From Coprococcus aceti (GTDB lineage Bacteria > Bacillota > Clostridia > Lachnospirales > Lachnospiraceae): 64,000 bases of DNA. The stretch covers positions 434,001 to 498,000 of the forward strand of contig NZ_JAOQJT010000002.1 of NCBI RefSeq assembly GCF_025567285.1, read 5' to 3'. Below the pieces are notes generated by a model, which was not told the DNA's origin, did no database searches, and saw only the letters and a program-made list of their open reading frames with translations. This document shows positions 8,834 through 16,161 of this stretch, piece after piece; position 1 is the first letter of the stretch; each line of letters opens with the position of its first letter. The translations under genes and the position numbers were made by a program.

Positions 8834-9481
8834 TTAACTGACTCTCCATGCAATGAGACCATCCGGAAGCGCCGGCTTTATCATGCCAGGCCTTCTGCCT
8901 GTGTTCTCTATGCCATGAGCCTGTTTCATTCTCTCATGGAGATATGCTCTGTATTCTGTGAGAAGCCCGGTAAATATCGGTCTGAGCTCAGGGCACCTTC
9001 TGAAATCCCCCGGCTTGACAAGTCCCGATTTCTTGTGGAATATATCCACACCAGCATTTTTCAACACCGATGCCACGAACTGTGAACAGAAGAAACTGTA
9101 TTCCCTCTCATACGCAAGATGGAAAAACACGCTGAATACACCCATGAAGTTATATCCGTATCTGTCCGGATGCTTCTTGAATCTGGCGAGCTCCTGCTGT
9201 ATCCTGTCATACTGCTTACTCGTGACCTTCAGCTCATACACAGCGCATCTGGTTCCCTTGTGCTTTCCAAATATTCCCTTTTCTATGTTCTCACTGATAA
9301 ATCCACTGTTAAATGGATTGTATACACCTTTCCTTGCAAAACTGTACATCTCATCAAGACTTATGTCCAGTGCCAGAGATGTGTGACAATACGGCTCTCT
9401 GGTCATAAGCTTTATGAGATTTGAAGGAACTGTTTTTGTCTTTGACAAAAGTATGTATACCTTCTTACTGTCATCTTTCAT
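8834..9481 (-). CDS. Permuted papain-fold (YiiX/NlpC-P60-like) hydrolase
   Basis: About 215 residues. It has the pattern of circularly permuted papain-like enzymes: an early His in CHTSLALD (about residue 33) and a later Cys in FFCSQFVASVL (about residue 130). Such proteins include YiiX/YaeF-like cysteine hydrolases that act on amide or ester bonds; the substrate here is unknown. There is no signal peptide, so it is probably cytoplasmic. Start is uncertain: ATG at 9481 has only a weak GGAAA upstream, and a GTG at 9499 is the alternative. It is monocistronic. Confidence 0.7.
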   Translation of the reverse strand: MKDDSKKVYILLSKTKTVPSNLIKLMTREPYCHTSLALDISLDEMYSFARKGVYNPFNSGFISENIEKGIFGKHKGTRCAVYELKVTSKQYDRIQQELARFKKHPDRYGYNFMGVFSVFFHLAYEREYSFFCSQFVASVLKNAGVDIFHKKSGLVKPGDFRRCPELRPIFTGLLTEYRAYLHERMKQAHGIENTGRRPGMIKPALPDGLIAWRVS

Positions 9482-9577
9482 ATTTTTGTTTCCAATCACC
9501 TATTTTGATGTACGCATATTCCCCCACAGGATATGCGCCAATCCCCACATCATAAATTATAAACGCATCCCCGGTAA

Positions 9578-11254
9578 TTACTTGCCCGGCTTGTAAGAAC
9601 TCTTGAGTGACACGATCCTGTTGTATACAGGATGCTCCGCTGTAGAATCCTTTGAGTCAACACAGAAGAAACCATTTCTCAGGAACTGGAATGCCTCTCC
9701 CGGCTGAGCCTCCTCAAATGCCTTCTCAAGCTTACATCCCTGTTTGATAACAAGTGAATTTGGATTGAGATTCAATGTACCATCGTCGTTGAGCTTCCCC
9801 TTCTCCTCATCGATGATATTCTCATACAGACGAACCTCTGCATCTATTGCGCTCTCTGCCGATACCCAGTGAATGGTTCCCTTGACCTTACGTCCCTCAA
9901 AGCCTGAACCGCTTCTTGTCTCTGGGTCATATGTACAATGTACTGTTGTGACATTGCCGTCCTCGTCCTTCTCAAATCCCACGCACTTTACGAAATATGC
10001 ATTCTTAAGACGAACCTCGTTGCCAGGGAACAGTCTGAAATACTTCTTAGGAGGCTCCTCCATGAAGTCCTCTCTCTCTATATACAGATACTTGCTGAAT
10101 GCTACCTTTCTGCTTCCGAGCTCCTCGTTCTCCTGATTGTTCTCGACATCGAGGTACTCAACCTGATCCTCAGGATAGTTGTCGATGACAAGCTTTACAG
10201 GATCAACAACTGCCATGTATCTCTTGGCTGTGAGCTTCAGGTCGTCTCTCACGCAATACTCAAGCATAGCGTAATCAACAGACGACTGGCTCTTGGATAT
10301 TCCAACCAGCTCCATGAACTTCTTAATAGCTGATGGTGTGAAGCCTCTTCTTCTGAGGGCTGCAATACTTACAAGACGTGGGTCATCCCATCCGTCTACT
10401 ATTCCGTCCTCGACAAGCTTCTTGATGTATCTCTTACCTGTTATGACATTTGTCAGGTAAAGCTTTGCGAACTCTATCTGCTTTGGTGTGCCCTCAGGTG
10501 AATCCTTGTAACCGAGCTCCATAACCACCCAGTCATACAGAGGTCTGTGATCCTCAAACTCAAGTGTACATATAGAATGTGTAACACCCTCGATGGCATC
10601 CTCGATAGGATGTGCAAAGTCATACATAGGGTAAATGCACCACTTGTCACCTGTGTTGTGGTGGTTCATTCTTGCTATTCTGTAGATAATAGGATCTCTC
10701 ATGTTGATGTTAGGGCTTGCCATATCTATCTTTGCACGGAGTACCTTACTTCCGTCAGGGAACTCACCGTTCTTCATTCTCTCGAACAGATCAAGATTCT
10801 CCTCTATGCTTCTGTCTCTGTATGGGCTGTTCTTGCCCGGCTCAGTGAGAGTTCCTCTGTACTCTCTGATTTCATCTGCTGTGAGGTCACACACATATGC
10901 CTTGCCCTTCTTGATGAGCTTTATGGCAGCCTCGTACATCTGGTCAAAGTAATTTGATGCAAAGAACACTCTGTCTCCAAAGTCTGCTCCCAGCCACTTG
11001 ACATCTGCAAGTATTGACTCTACGAACTCTGTTTTCTCCTTTGTAGGGTTGGTATCGTCAAATCTGAGATTAAACTGTCCGCCATACTGCTGTGCCAGTC
11101 CGTAATTCAAAAGTATTGACTTGGCATGTCCTATATGTAAATATCCATTTGGCTCTGGTGGGAATCTGGTAACGATCTTCGGCACCTTACCCTCTGCGAT
11201 ATCTTTCTCAATTATCTGTTCAATGAAATTCTTACCTGTCATCTCTTCAGCCAT
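9578..11254 (-). CDS. glnS: Glutaminyl-tRNA synthetase
   Basis: 558 residues, class I synthetase that charges tRNA-Gln. It has PPEPNGYLHIGHAKS with HIGH at 40-43, the GlnRS catalytic core and the two C-terminal beta-barrels of the anticodon domain. WDDPRL and LRRRGF identify GlnRS rather than GluRS. The KMSKS loop is degenerate: the aligned segment reads ITGKR at 271-275. The ATG at 11254 has GGGAGG upstream; the open frame extends 20 codons further without support. GlnRS in Firmicutes is usually an acquired eukaryote-derived enzyme, and many Clostridia also use GatCAB. Confidence 0.95.
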   Translation of the reverse strand: MAEEMTGKNFIEQIIEKDIAEGKVPKIVTRFPPEPNGYLHIGHAKSILLNYGLAQQYGGQFNLRFDDTNPTKEKTEFVESILADVKWLGADFGDRVFFASNYFDQMYEAAIKLIKKGKAYVCDLTADEIREYRGTLTEPGKNSPYRDRSIEENLDLFERMKNGEFPDGSKVLRAKIDMASPNINMRDPIIYRIARMNHHNTGDKWCIYPMYDFAHPIEDAIEGVTHSICTLEFEDHRPLYDWVVMELGYKDSPEGTPKQIEFAKLYLTNVITGKRYIKKLVEDGIVDGWDDPRLVSIAALRRRGFTPSAIKKFMELVGISKSQSSVDYAMLEYCVRDDLKLTAKRYMAVVDPVKLVIDNYPEDQVEYLDVENNQENEELGSRKVAFSKYLYIEREDFMEEPPKKYFRLFPGNEVRLKNAYFVKCVGFEKDEDGNVTTVHCTYDPETRSGSGFEGRKVKGTIHWVSAESAIDAEVRLYENIIDEEKGKLNDDGTLNLNPNSLVIKQGCKLEKAFEEAQPGEAFQFLRNGFFCVDSKDSTAEHPVYNRIVSLKSSYKPGK

Positions 11255-11404
11255 TTTCAAACTGCCTCCCGCTTTTTTTGATAATTCTAAATGTCTGCAA
11301 CCGAATTTGCACACGATTACAGTTAGTTTACCATACTTTTACTGCTTGTACCACAATTATCTTTTGATTTGTCATTATTTTTCGCACAAATGTAAATATT
11401 TTAC

Positions 11405-11433
11405 TTGATTTTTGATGTCCATTTTGTTATAGT
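11405..11433 (+). promoter_or_regulatory. Promoter of tRNA-Thr
   Basis: TTGATT (11405-11410), 17 bases, TATAGT (11428-11433), 22 bases before the tRNA. Confidence 0.7.
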
Positions 11434-11455
11434 TATTATTGCTTTTGAAAAGCAA

Positions 11456-11528
11456 GCTACTATAGCTCAGGTGGTAGAGCGCAACATTGGTAATGTTGAG
11501 GTCACGGGTCCGACTCCCGTTAGTAGCT
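11456..11528 (+). tRNA. tRNA-Thr (anticodon GGT)
   Basis: A full cloverleaf of 73 bases. The acceptor stem is GCTACTA/TAGTAGC with discriminator T. The D stem is GCTC/GAGC, the anticodon stem CAACA/TGTTG with loop TTGGTAA, and the T stem ACGGG/CCCGT. CCA is not encoded. It is a solitary tRNA on plus in a mostly minus region, with its own promoter and terminator. Confidence 0.97.
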
Positions 11529-11551
11529 TTTATTTTTTTGTCCGTATTTAC

Positions 11552-11577
11552 GCCGCCCTGAGCGGCTTTATTTTTTT
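11552..11577 (+). terminator. Terminator after tRNA-Thr
   Basis: GCCGC/GCGGC stem with a 5-base loop followed by TTTATTTTTTT on plus. Confidence 0.75.
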
Positions 11578-11583
11578 GCAAGA

Positions 11584-11610
11584 AAAAAGCGCCCCACTTA
11601 GGTGCTTTTT
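11584..11610. terminator. Bidirectional A/T-flanked hairpin
   Basis: AAAAAGCGCC/GGTGCTTTTT with a 7-base loop. On the minus strand it would be the terminator of the degraded sugar transporter that ends at 11639. Confidence 0.7.
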
Positions 11611-11638
11611 TCTCTGAACATTATATCAGGCGGATCAC

Positions 11639-11890
11639 TTACTTTCCGCCCGCAGTCTCAGCTTCATATATTCCATCAGCCCACTTCTTATTCCACTCAC
11701 CCATGACATCGTTCAGGGACTTGTGTCCGCAGTGTGACTGTCCAAGTGCTGTGTCGATCAGATCGACCTGGTACTGTGAACCCTTGTCAAGATCGAGCTC
11801 AGAAGCTTTATTTACATTAGTCCATTTTCCCTTATTGTCGACGCTTGCTGCATTGTTTGCAATGAGGTCAATGCTCTCAAATTCTTAAGG
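11639..11890 (-). pseudogene. C-terminal remnant of an ABC sugar-binding protein
   Basis: The frame ending TAA at 11639-11641 encodes about 80 residues ending WNKKWADGIYEAETAGGK. This is typical of the C terminus of extracellular sugar-binding (SBP_bac type) lipoproteins. There is no start: the frame is joined at about 11886-11890 to the N-terminal part of a permease gene, in another reading frame. Everything between was lost in a single deletion. The remnant keeps its own terminator. It is not a functional gene; the identity of the sugar is unknown. Confidence 0.7.
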
Positions 11891-12063
11891 CCAACAAAAT
11901 TGGATGTCTCGCTTATTCCATCCCAGTCCGTCAAACTGTTCTTAAACATATCCACAAATGGTATATAAGTGAATACGATAAGAAGCAATACCGGCAAAGC
12001 CAGGAACAATACGATCGTTCCCACCTTACCTTTACCTTTTTTAGCTTTGCTCTCCGCTCTCAT
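11886..12063 (-). pseudogene. N-terminal remnant of a sugar ABC permease (MalF/UgpA type)
   Basis: ATG at 12063 with AAGGAG upstream starts a normal permease beginning: basic N terminus, one helix (VLFLALPVLLLIVFTYIPF), then NSLTDWDGIS and NFVGLKN, all usual for carbohydrate permeases. Right after NFVGLKN the sequence switches to the solute-binding-protein remnant. Read-through stays open in the wrong frame to 11812, so at most a 84-residue stub would be made. This shows an internal deletion of a permease-to-binding-protein operon. Confidence 0.75.
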
Positions 12064-12201
12064 GCCACCACTCCTTAATCTGATGATCAATAAAAAATAA
12101 TCATTTTTACCTTTTGTTACTTTCGATTAAGGTTGGCTATACATTTATTTTAGTTTATTTCAAGCTAATATGCAGGCTTATTAGCAAATTCTTTGCAAAA
12201 A

Positions 12202-12226
12202 AGGAAGCGGCATATTGCCACTTCCT
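12202..12226 (-). terminator. Terminator of the cysS-mrnC-rlmB-sigH operon
   Basis: An 11-base arm AGGAAGCGGCA with TGCCACTTCCT (one mismatch), 3-base loop. On minus it is followed by TTTTTTGC. Confidence 0.85.
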
Positions 12227-12263
12227 GTCTTTGATTAAACAACTTAAAATTTTATTATTCTAA

Positions 12264-12854
12264 TTACACATCCCTGAGCTTAGCTCTGATCCTCTGAACC
12301 GCATTGTCTATGGATTTTGCCGGTTTGCAGAGTCTCTCCCCTATCACTTCATAAGAAGCGCCTGTTAGATATTCGTCAAGAACATGCTTCTCAAGCTTAG
12401 AAAGCTTACTGTCGATGAGCTTTATAAGATCTGACTCACGCAACTTCGCCATCATGATATCCTCAGGATTAGTTATGACACCCGAATCTATCTCATCAAG
12501 CGGGCTGGAGTAATCTCCCCCGCCATCGCCATAGATCGATATATAGTAGTTCAACGGTCCGTTTTTCTTGTTGTTTGAATTGTTCACCGCGGTAATGAGC
12601 TGCCTTCTCACGCACATGAACGCAAAGGTCTTGAATGTCGCGCCCTTGTCAGGTCTGTAATTATTCACAGCCTTGACCAGTCCGATCATGCCCTCCTGTA
12701 TAAGATCCTCCTCATCAGCACCTATGATATAAAGGCTTCTGCTCTGTCCCGTTATCATTGGGCCATAGCGCTTGATAAGTGTCTCCATAGCATCGTTATC
12801 CTTTTGTTCATTTATAAGCTCCAGCAGTTCATTATCTGATAATTCCAAATACAT
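12264..12854 (-). CDS. sigH: RNA polymerase sigma factor, SigH-like
   Basis: 196 residues with region 2 (RYGPMITGQSRSLYIIGADEEDLIQEGMIGL, about 29-59) and a region 4 helix-turn-helix near the C terminus (YEVIGERLCKPAKSIDNAVQRIRAKL). The match to SigH is supported by GADEEDLIQEGMIGL and by the operon cysS-mrnC-rlmB-sigH, which is standard in Clostridia and Bacillus. SigH directs early sporulation genes. An acidic/Gly-rich loop (YGDGGGDYSSPLDEIDSG) joins regions 2 and 4. It starts 11 bases after the rlmB stop. Confidence 0.85.
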   Translation of the reverse strand: MYLELSDNELLELINEQKDNDAMETLIKRYGPMITGQSRSLYIIGADEEDLIQEGMIGLVKAVNNYRPDKGATFKTFAFMCVRRQLITAVNNSNNKKNGPLNYYISIYGDGGGDYSSPLDEIDSGVITNPEDIMMAKLRESDLIKLIDSKLSKLEKHVLDEYLTGASYEVIGERLCKPAKSIDNAVQRIRAKLRDV

Positions 12855-12865
12855 ATACTCTACCT

Positions 12866-13648
12866 TTACTTGTTCATCCTCTGTCTTACGACCTCATAAG
12901 CCAGAACTCCGGCAGCAACTGATGCGTTGAGTGAGTCTATGTCTCCCTTCATAGGAACAGATACGACATAATCACACTTCTCCTTGACCAGTCTGCTGAC
13001 GCCGCTTCCCTCATTACCTATGACAAGTCCAAGGGAACCTGTGAGGTTACACTTGTACATGAGTTCTCCGTCCATATCCGCACAGGCGAACCACATGCCT
13101 CTATCTTTCAGCTCCTCTATGGTCTTGCTGATATTTGTCACCTTTGCAACAGGTGTATAATTGATAGCTCCCGCTGATGCCTTTACAACTGTAGCTGTGA
13201 TTCCGACTGCACGCCTCTTAGGTATGATTACACCGTGGGCACCACAGAGATTCGCTGTTCTGATGATCGCACCAAGATTGTGTGGATCCTCTATCTCATC
13301 AAGTATGAAGAAAAATGGATCCTCTCCTCTGCTCTCAGCCAGTGCAAACATATCCTCTATCTCTGCGTACTTATATGCCGCTGCATGTGCAATCACTCCC
13401 TGATGCTTGCCAGCCTGTGACATCTGGTTTAACTTTTCCTTTGAGAGGTAGTTTATCACTGTATCCTGCTTCTTCGCCTCCCTGACTATGCTGTTCACGA
13501 TTCCATCCCTGCATCCGTCAAGGACATACAGCTTATCTATGGTCTTGCCTGATCTGAAAGCCTCGAGGACTGCATTTCTTCCCTCTATGACCAATGCTTC
13601 CTCATCGCTCTCTGTCTTAATGTTATTCTCAAATTCTCTATTCTGCAT
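12866..13648 (-). CDS. rlmB: 23S rRNA (guanosine-2'-O-)-methyltransferase RlmB-like (SpoU family)
   Basis: About 260 residues from ATG 13648 (GGAG six bases upstream; the open frame extends to 13684). An N-terminal SpoU substrate-binding domain (VIEGRNAVLEAF, about 20-31) precedes a trefoil-knot SPOUT domain. Its three motifs are visible: LDEIEDPHNLGAIIRTA, VIGNEGSGVS and VPMKGDIDSLNASVAAGVLAYE. It methylates a ribose in 23S rRNA (G2251 in E. coli). The start overlaps the mrnC end by 11 bases, which indicates translational coupling. Confidence 0.93.
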   Translation of the reverse strand: MQNREFENNIKTESDEEALVIEGRNAVLEAFRSGKTIDKLYVLDGCRDGIVNSIVREAKKQDTVINYLSKEKLNQMSQAGKHQGVIAHAAAYKYAEIEDMFALAESRGEDPFFFILDEIEDPHNLGAIIRTANLCGAHGVIIPKRRAVGITATVVKASAGAINYTPVAKVTNISKTIEELKDRGMWFACADMDGELMYKCNLTGSLGLVIGNEGSGVSRLVKEKCDYVVSVPMKGDIDSLNASVAAGVLAYEVVRQRMNK

Positions 13649-14195
13649 CTTTTTCTCCATCTGTACTCTCTGTACTCTTTTCAAGTGTTGAGGTATCCTC
13701 TATTGTATCTTCCTGTGCTGCTTTGCCCGGATCCTTGTGCTGCTGTTCTGCCCTGTCCGTTTCAACTGGATCATGGTTCAGTATGATCCTCGTGATCTCA
13801 AACATCCTGTCATACTGCTTATCAAGATACAGAAAGCCTATAAGGCACTCAAAGCCCGTTGCCATTCGGTACTGTCCCACAGTCGCATTCTTGGCTGTTG
13901 AATGAGTCTTGGTGTTCCTGCCTCTCTTGTATATCCACTCTTCCTCCTCGGTGAGCAGTCCGTTGTCCAGAAGATACATTATATATCCCGCCTGAGCCTC
14001 CGCCTTCACAAGCTGGCTCACCTCTTTGTGGTATTTGTATGCCTGCTTGTTATCCTTTGTGACAGCAAGGGTCTTTATGAGAAGATCAAACACGCTGTCA
14101 CCTATATATGCAAGTGAAAGCGGTGAATACTCCCTTGGATTAGTGTATGTCACCCCGAGTATCTCAGTAAAGTAACTGTCTATGCTCTTTTCCAT
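13638..14195 (-). CDS. mrnC: Mini-ribonuclease III with long C-terminal tail
   Basis: 185 residues. The RNase III catalytic motif is in LAYIGDSVFDLLIK (about 28-41), followed by the HSTAKNATVGQYRMA segment typical of Mini-III. Mini-III matures 23S rRNA and lacks the dsRNA-binding domain. The family is usually 130-150 residues; here an extra ~40-residue Glu/Asp/Thr/Ser-rich tail follows NHDPVE. The gene overlaps cysS by 16 bases and rlmB by 11. Confidence 0.92.
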   Translation of the reverse strand: MEKSIDSYFTEILGVTYTNPREYSPLSLAYIGDSVFDLLIKTLAVTKDNKQAYKYHKEVSQLVKAEAQAGYIMYLLDNGLLTEEEEWIYKRGRNTKTHSTAKNATVGQYRMATGFECLIGFLYLDKQYDRMFEITRIILNHDPVETDRAEQQHKDPGKAAQEDTIEDTSTLEKSTESTDGEKDAE

Positions 14196-15571
14196 TTTAC
14201 GCCCTCTCTGGTATCCTCAAGGATAATTCCCATATTACTGAGCTGGTCACGGATCTCATCTGCCCTAGCAAAGTTCTTTGCCTTTCTTGCAGCCTGTCTC
14301 TCCTCGATAAGAGCCTCTATATCTGAATCAAGTATCTCTTTCTTCTTCTCTGTGATGATTCCAAGTATGTCGCAGAGCTTTGTCACTGTATTGAGCACAA
14401 GCTCCACAGTAGCCTTTGTTGACTCCTCTGTCACATTTACATTTGCATATTTTACGAGCTCAAATATAACTGAGATCGCATCTGCAGTGTTGAGGTCGTC
14501 ATCCATGGCTGCCTCATATTTCTTCACAAATGCATCCATCTCGTCTGCAACTGCCTTATCTACTTCTCCTTCTGTTCCGCTTATAGACTTCAGTCTGTCA
14601 ACTGCTGTAAGGATTCTCTCAAGGCCGTTCTTTGAAGCCTCAACAAGGTCTGCTGAGAAGTTGAGCGGACTTCTGTAATGGGCTGACAGCATGAAGAATC
14701 TAATGACCTGAAGAGGGTACTTCTCTGCTATCTCTCTGACTGTGAAGAAGTTGCCAAGTGACTTGGACATCTTCTCATTGTTGATCTTGAGGAAGCCGTT
14801 GTGCATCCAGTATCTTGCGAACTCTGTGCCATTTGCAGCCTCACTCTGTGCTATCTCGTTCTCATGGTGTGGGAATACAAGATCCTCTCCACCCGCATGT
14901 ATATCTATTACATCTCCGATATATTTCTTGGACATAACCGAGCACTCAAGATGCCAGCCTGGTCTTCCATCGCCCCATGGTGATGGCCATGATGGCTCGC
15001 CCTCCTTCTTTGGCTTCCAGAGAACGAAATCAAGCGGATCCTCCTTCTCATCAACACCTGATACAAGAAGGTCTCTGTTACCTGAACGGAGGTCATCGAT
15101 ATTCTTCTTGGACAGCTTGCCGTAGTCCTTGAACTTTCTGGTTCTGAAGTATACGGTTCCATTCACCTCGTAAGCGTATCCCTTCTCTATAAGAGTCTTT
15201 ACCATCTCAATCATATCCGGTATCTCTTCTGTTGCCTTTGGATGTGTTGTCGCCTCACGCACATTGAGAGCCGCCATATCCTTCTTTACCTCTGCGATAT
15301 ATCGCTCTGATATAACGCTGGCATCCACACCCTCCTCATTTGCACGCTTTATGATCTTGTCATCGACATCAGTAAAATTCGATACATAATTGACATCATA
15401 GCCCTTGTACTCCAGATATCTTCTGAGCGTATCAAATACTATCATTGGTCTGGCATTTCCTATATGGATATAATCATATACAGTAGGACCACATACATAT
15501 ATTCCCACCTTACCCTCGTTGATAGGCACAAACTCTTCTTTTCTTCTTGTGAGCGTGTTTAAAATCTTCAT
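14180..15571 (-). CDS. cysS: Cysteinyl-tRNA synthetase
   Basis: 463 residues from ATG 15571 (AAAGGA upstream), class I. Zinc ligands are Cys27 (YVCGPTVYD), Cys210 (HLECS), His235 and Glu239. HIGN is at 36-39 and KMSKS at 267-271. It charges tRNA-Cys. First gene of the cysS-mrnC-rlmB-sigH operon, preceded by a T-box antiterminator and terminator at 15615-15730, so transcription should respond to uncharged tRNA. The open frame upstream of 15571 lies inside that leader and is not coding. Confidence 0.97.
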   Translation of the reverse strand: MKILNTLTRRKEEFVPINEGKVGIYVCGPTVYDYIHIGNARPMIVFDTLRRYLEYKGYDVNYVSNFTDVDDKIIKRANEEGVDASVISERYIAEVKKDMAALNVREATTHPKATEEIPDMIEMVKTLIEKGYAYEVNGTVYFRTRKFKDYGKLSKKNIDDLRSGNRDLLVSGVDEKEDPLDFVLWKPKKEGEPSWPSPWGDGRPGWHLECSVMSKKYIGDVIDIHAGGEDLVFPHHENEIAQSEAANGTEFARYWMHNGFLKINNEKMSKSLGNFFTVREIAEKYPLQVIRFFMLSAHYRSPLNFSADLVEASKNGLERILTAVDRLKSISGTEGEVDKAVADEMDAFVKKYEAAMDDDLNTADAISVIFELVKYANVNVTEESTKATVELVLNTVTKLCDILGIITEKKKEILDSDIEALIEERQAARKAKNFARADEIRDQLSNMGIILEDTREGVKWKRA

Positions 15572-15614
15572 AAATATAATGTCCTTTCTATATTGGTCGA
15601 TAATATATCTGTAA

Positions 15615-15730
15615 GCAAACAAAAAACTTCGTCCCAATATACATATGATATGCATATAGAGACGAAGTATTATCTCCGCGGTTCCACTCTGATTGTATTA
15701 AATACTACAATTCCTGTTCTTCGCCTTTTG
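15615..15730 (-). promoter_or_regulatory. T-box leader (antiterminator and terminator), apparently without Stem I
   Basis: The minus strand holds AGAGTGGAACCGCGG (15676-15690), a T-box sequence. The antiterminator can form: AGAG pairs with CTCT and GCGGAG with CTTCGT, leaving the TGGAACC bulge. The competing terminator is ACTTCGTC/GACGAAGT (15626-15633 with 15661-15668) followed by TTTTTT. Upstream is a small hairpin ATTGTA/TACAAT that may be Stem III. A strong promoter only about 40 bases upstream leaves no room for a specifier-bearing Stem I. Confidence 0.85.
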
Positions 15731-15735
15731 TGTCT

Positions 15736-15764
15736 AGTATATGTGCGGGTGCAGGCTTTGTCAA
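15736..15764 (-). promoter_or_regulatory. Promoter of the cysS operon
   Basis: TTGACA (15759-15764), 17 bases, TATACT (15736-15741) on minus: near consensus. The expected start is near 15729, close to the T-box. Confidence 0.8.
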
Positions 15765-15847
15765 TAATTTCATTTTATAATTGTACTGGACATAGCACCG
15801 ATTATTTACTAGAATAAACTGAATAAAACAATCAGGAGGATACCTAT

Positions 15848-16150
15848 ATGTCAGATATAAACAATAACGAAACCGACGAAATGGATATCGAGATGATCGA
15901 TATAACATACGAGGATGGAACATCCTGCACATGTGAGATCATTGCCAAATTCGAGGTAAATGACATCTCTTATGCCGCTCTGCTTCCTGCAGATGACGAG
16001 GATGCCGATATCATCGTGTACAGATACAGCGAGCAGGGAGACGATGTCACCCTCGACGAGATCACCGACGAGGCTGAGTTCAACGATGTCGCAGACGCCC
16101 TCGACGAGATTCTGGACGATCTGGAATTCAATTCAGATGACGAGGAATAA
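15848..16150 (+). CDS. DUF1292 family acidic protein
   Basis: 100 residues, extremely acidic, with the DUF1292 core (DITYEDGTSCTCEIIAKFEVNDISYAALLP, about 18-47) and an acidic tail ending NSDDEE. Function is unknown; the family is widespread in Firmicutes. ATG at 15848 has AGGAGG seven bases upstream. Divergent from cysS, so its promoter shares the 15765-15840 region. It converges on the UvrD helicase gene, 11 bases away. Confidence 0.88.
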   Translation: MSDINNNETDEMDIEMIDITYEDGTSCTCEIIAKFEVNDISYAALLPADDEDADIIVYRYSEQGDDVTLDEITDEAEFNDVADALDEILDDLEFNSDDEE

Positions 16151-16161
16151 TATCCGTACAT

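Noticed and set aside
11375..11617. Short frames across the tRNA-Thr region
   Set aside because: They overlap a perfect cloverleaf and its terminator.
15781..15810. Promoter of the DUF1292 gene (TTGTAC-N18-TTTACT)
   Set aside because: Weak match; kept out of the feature list.
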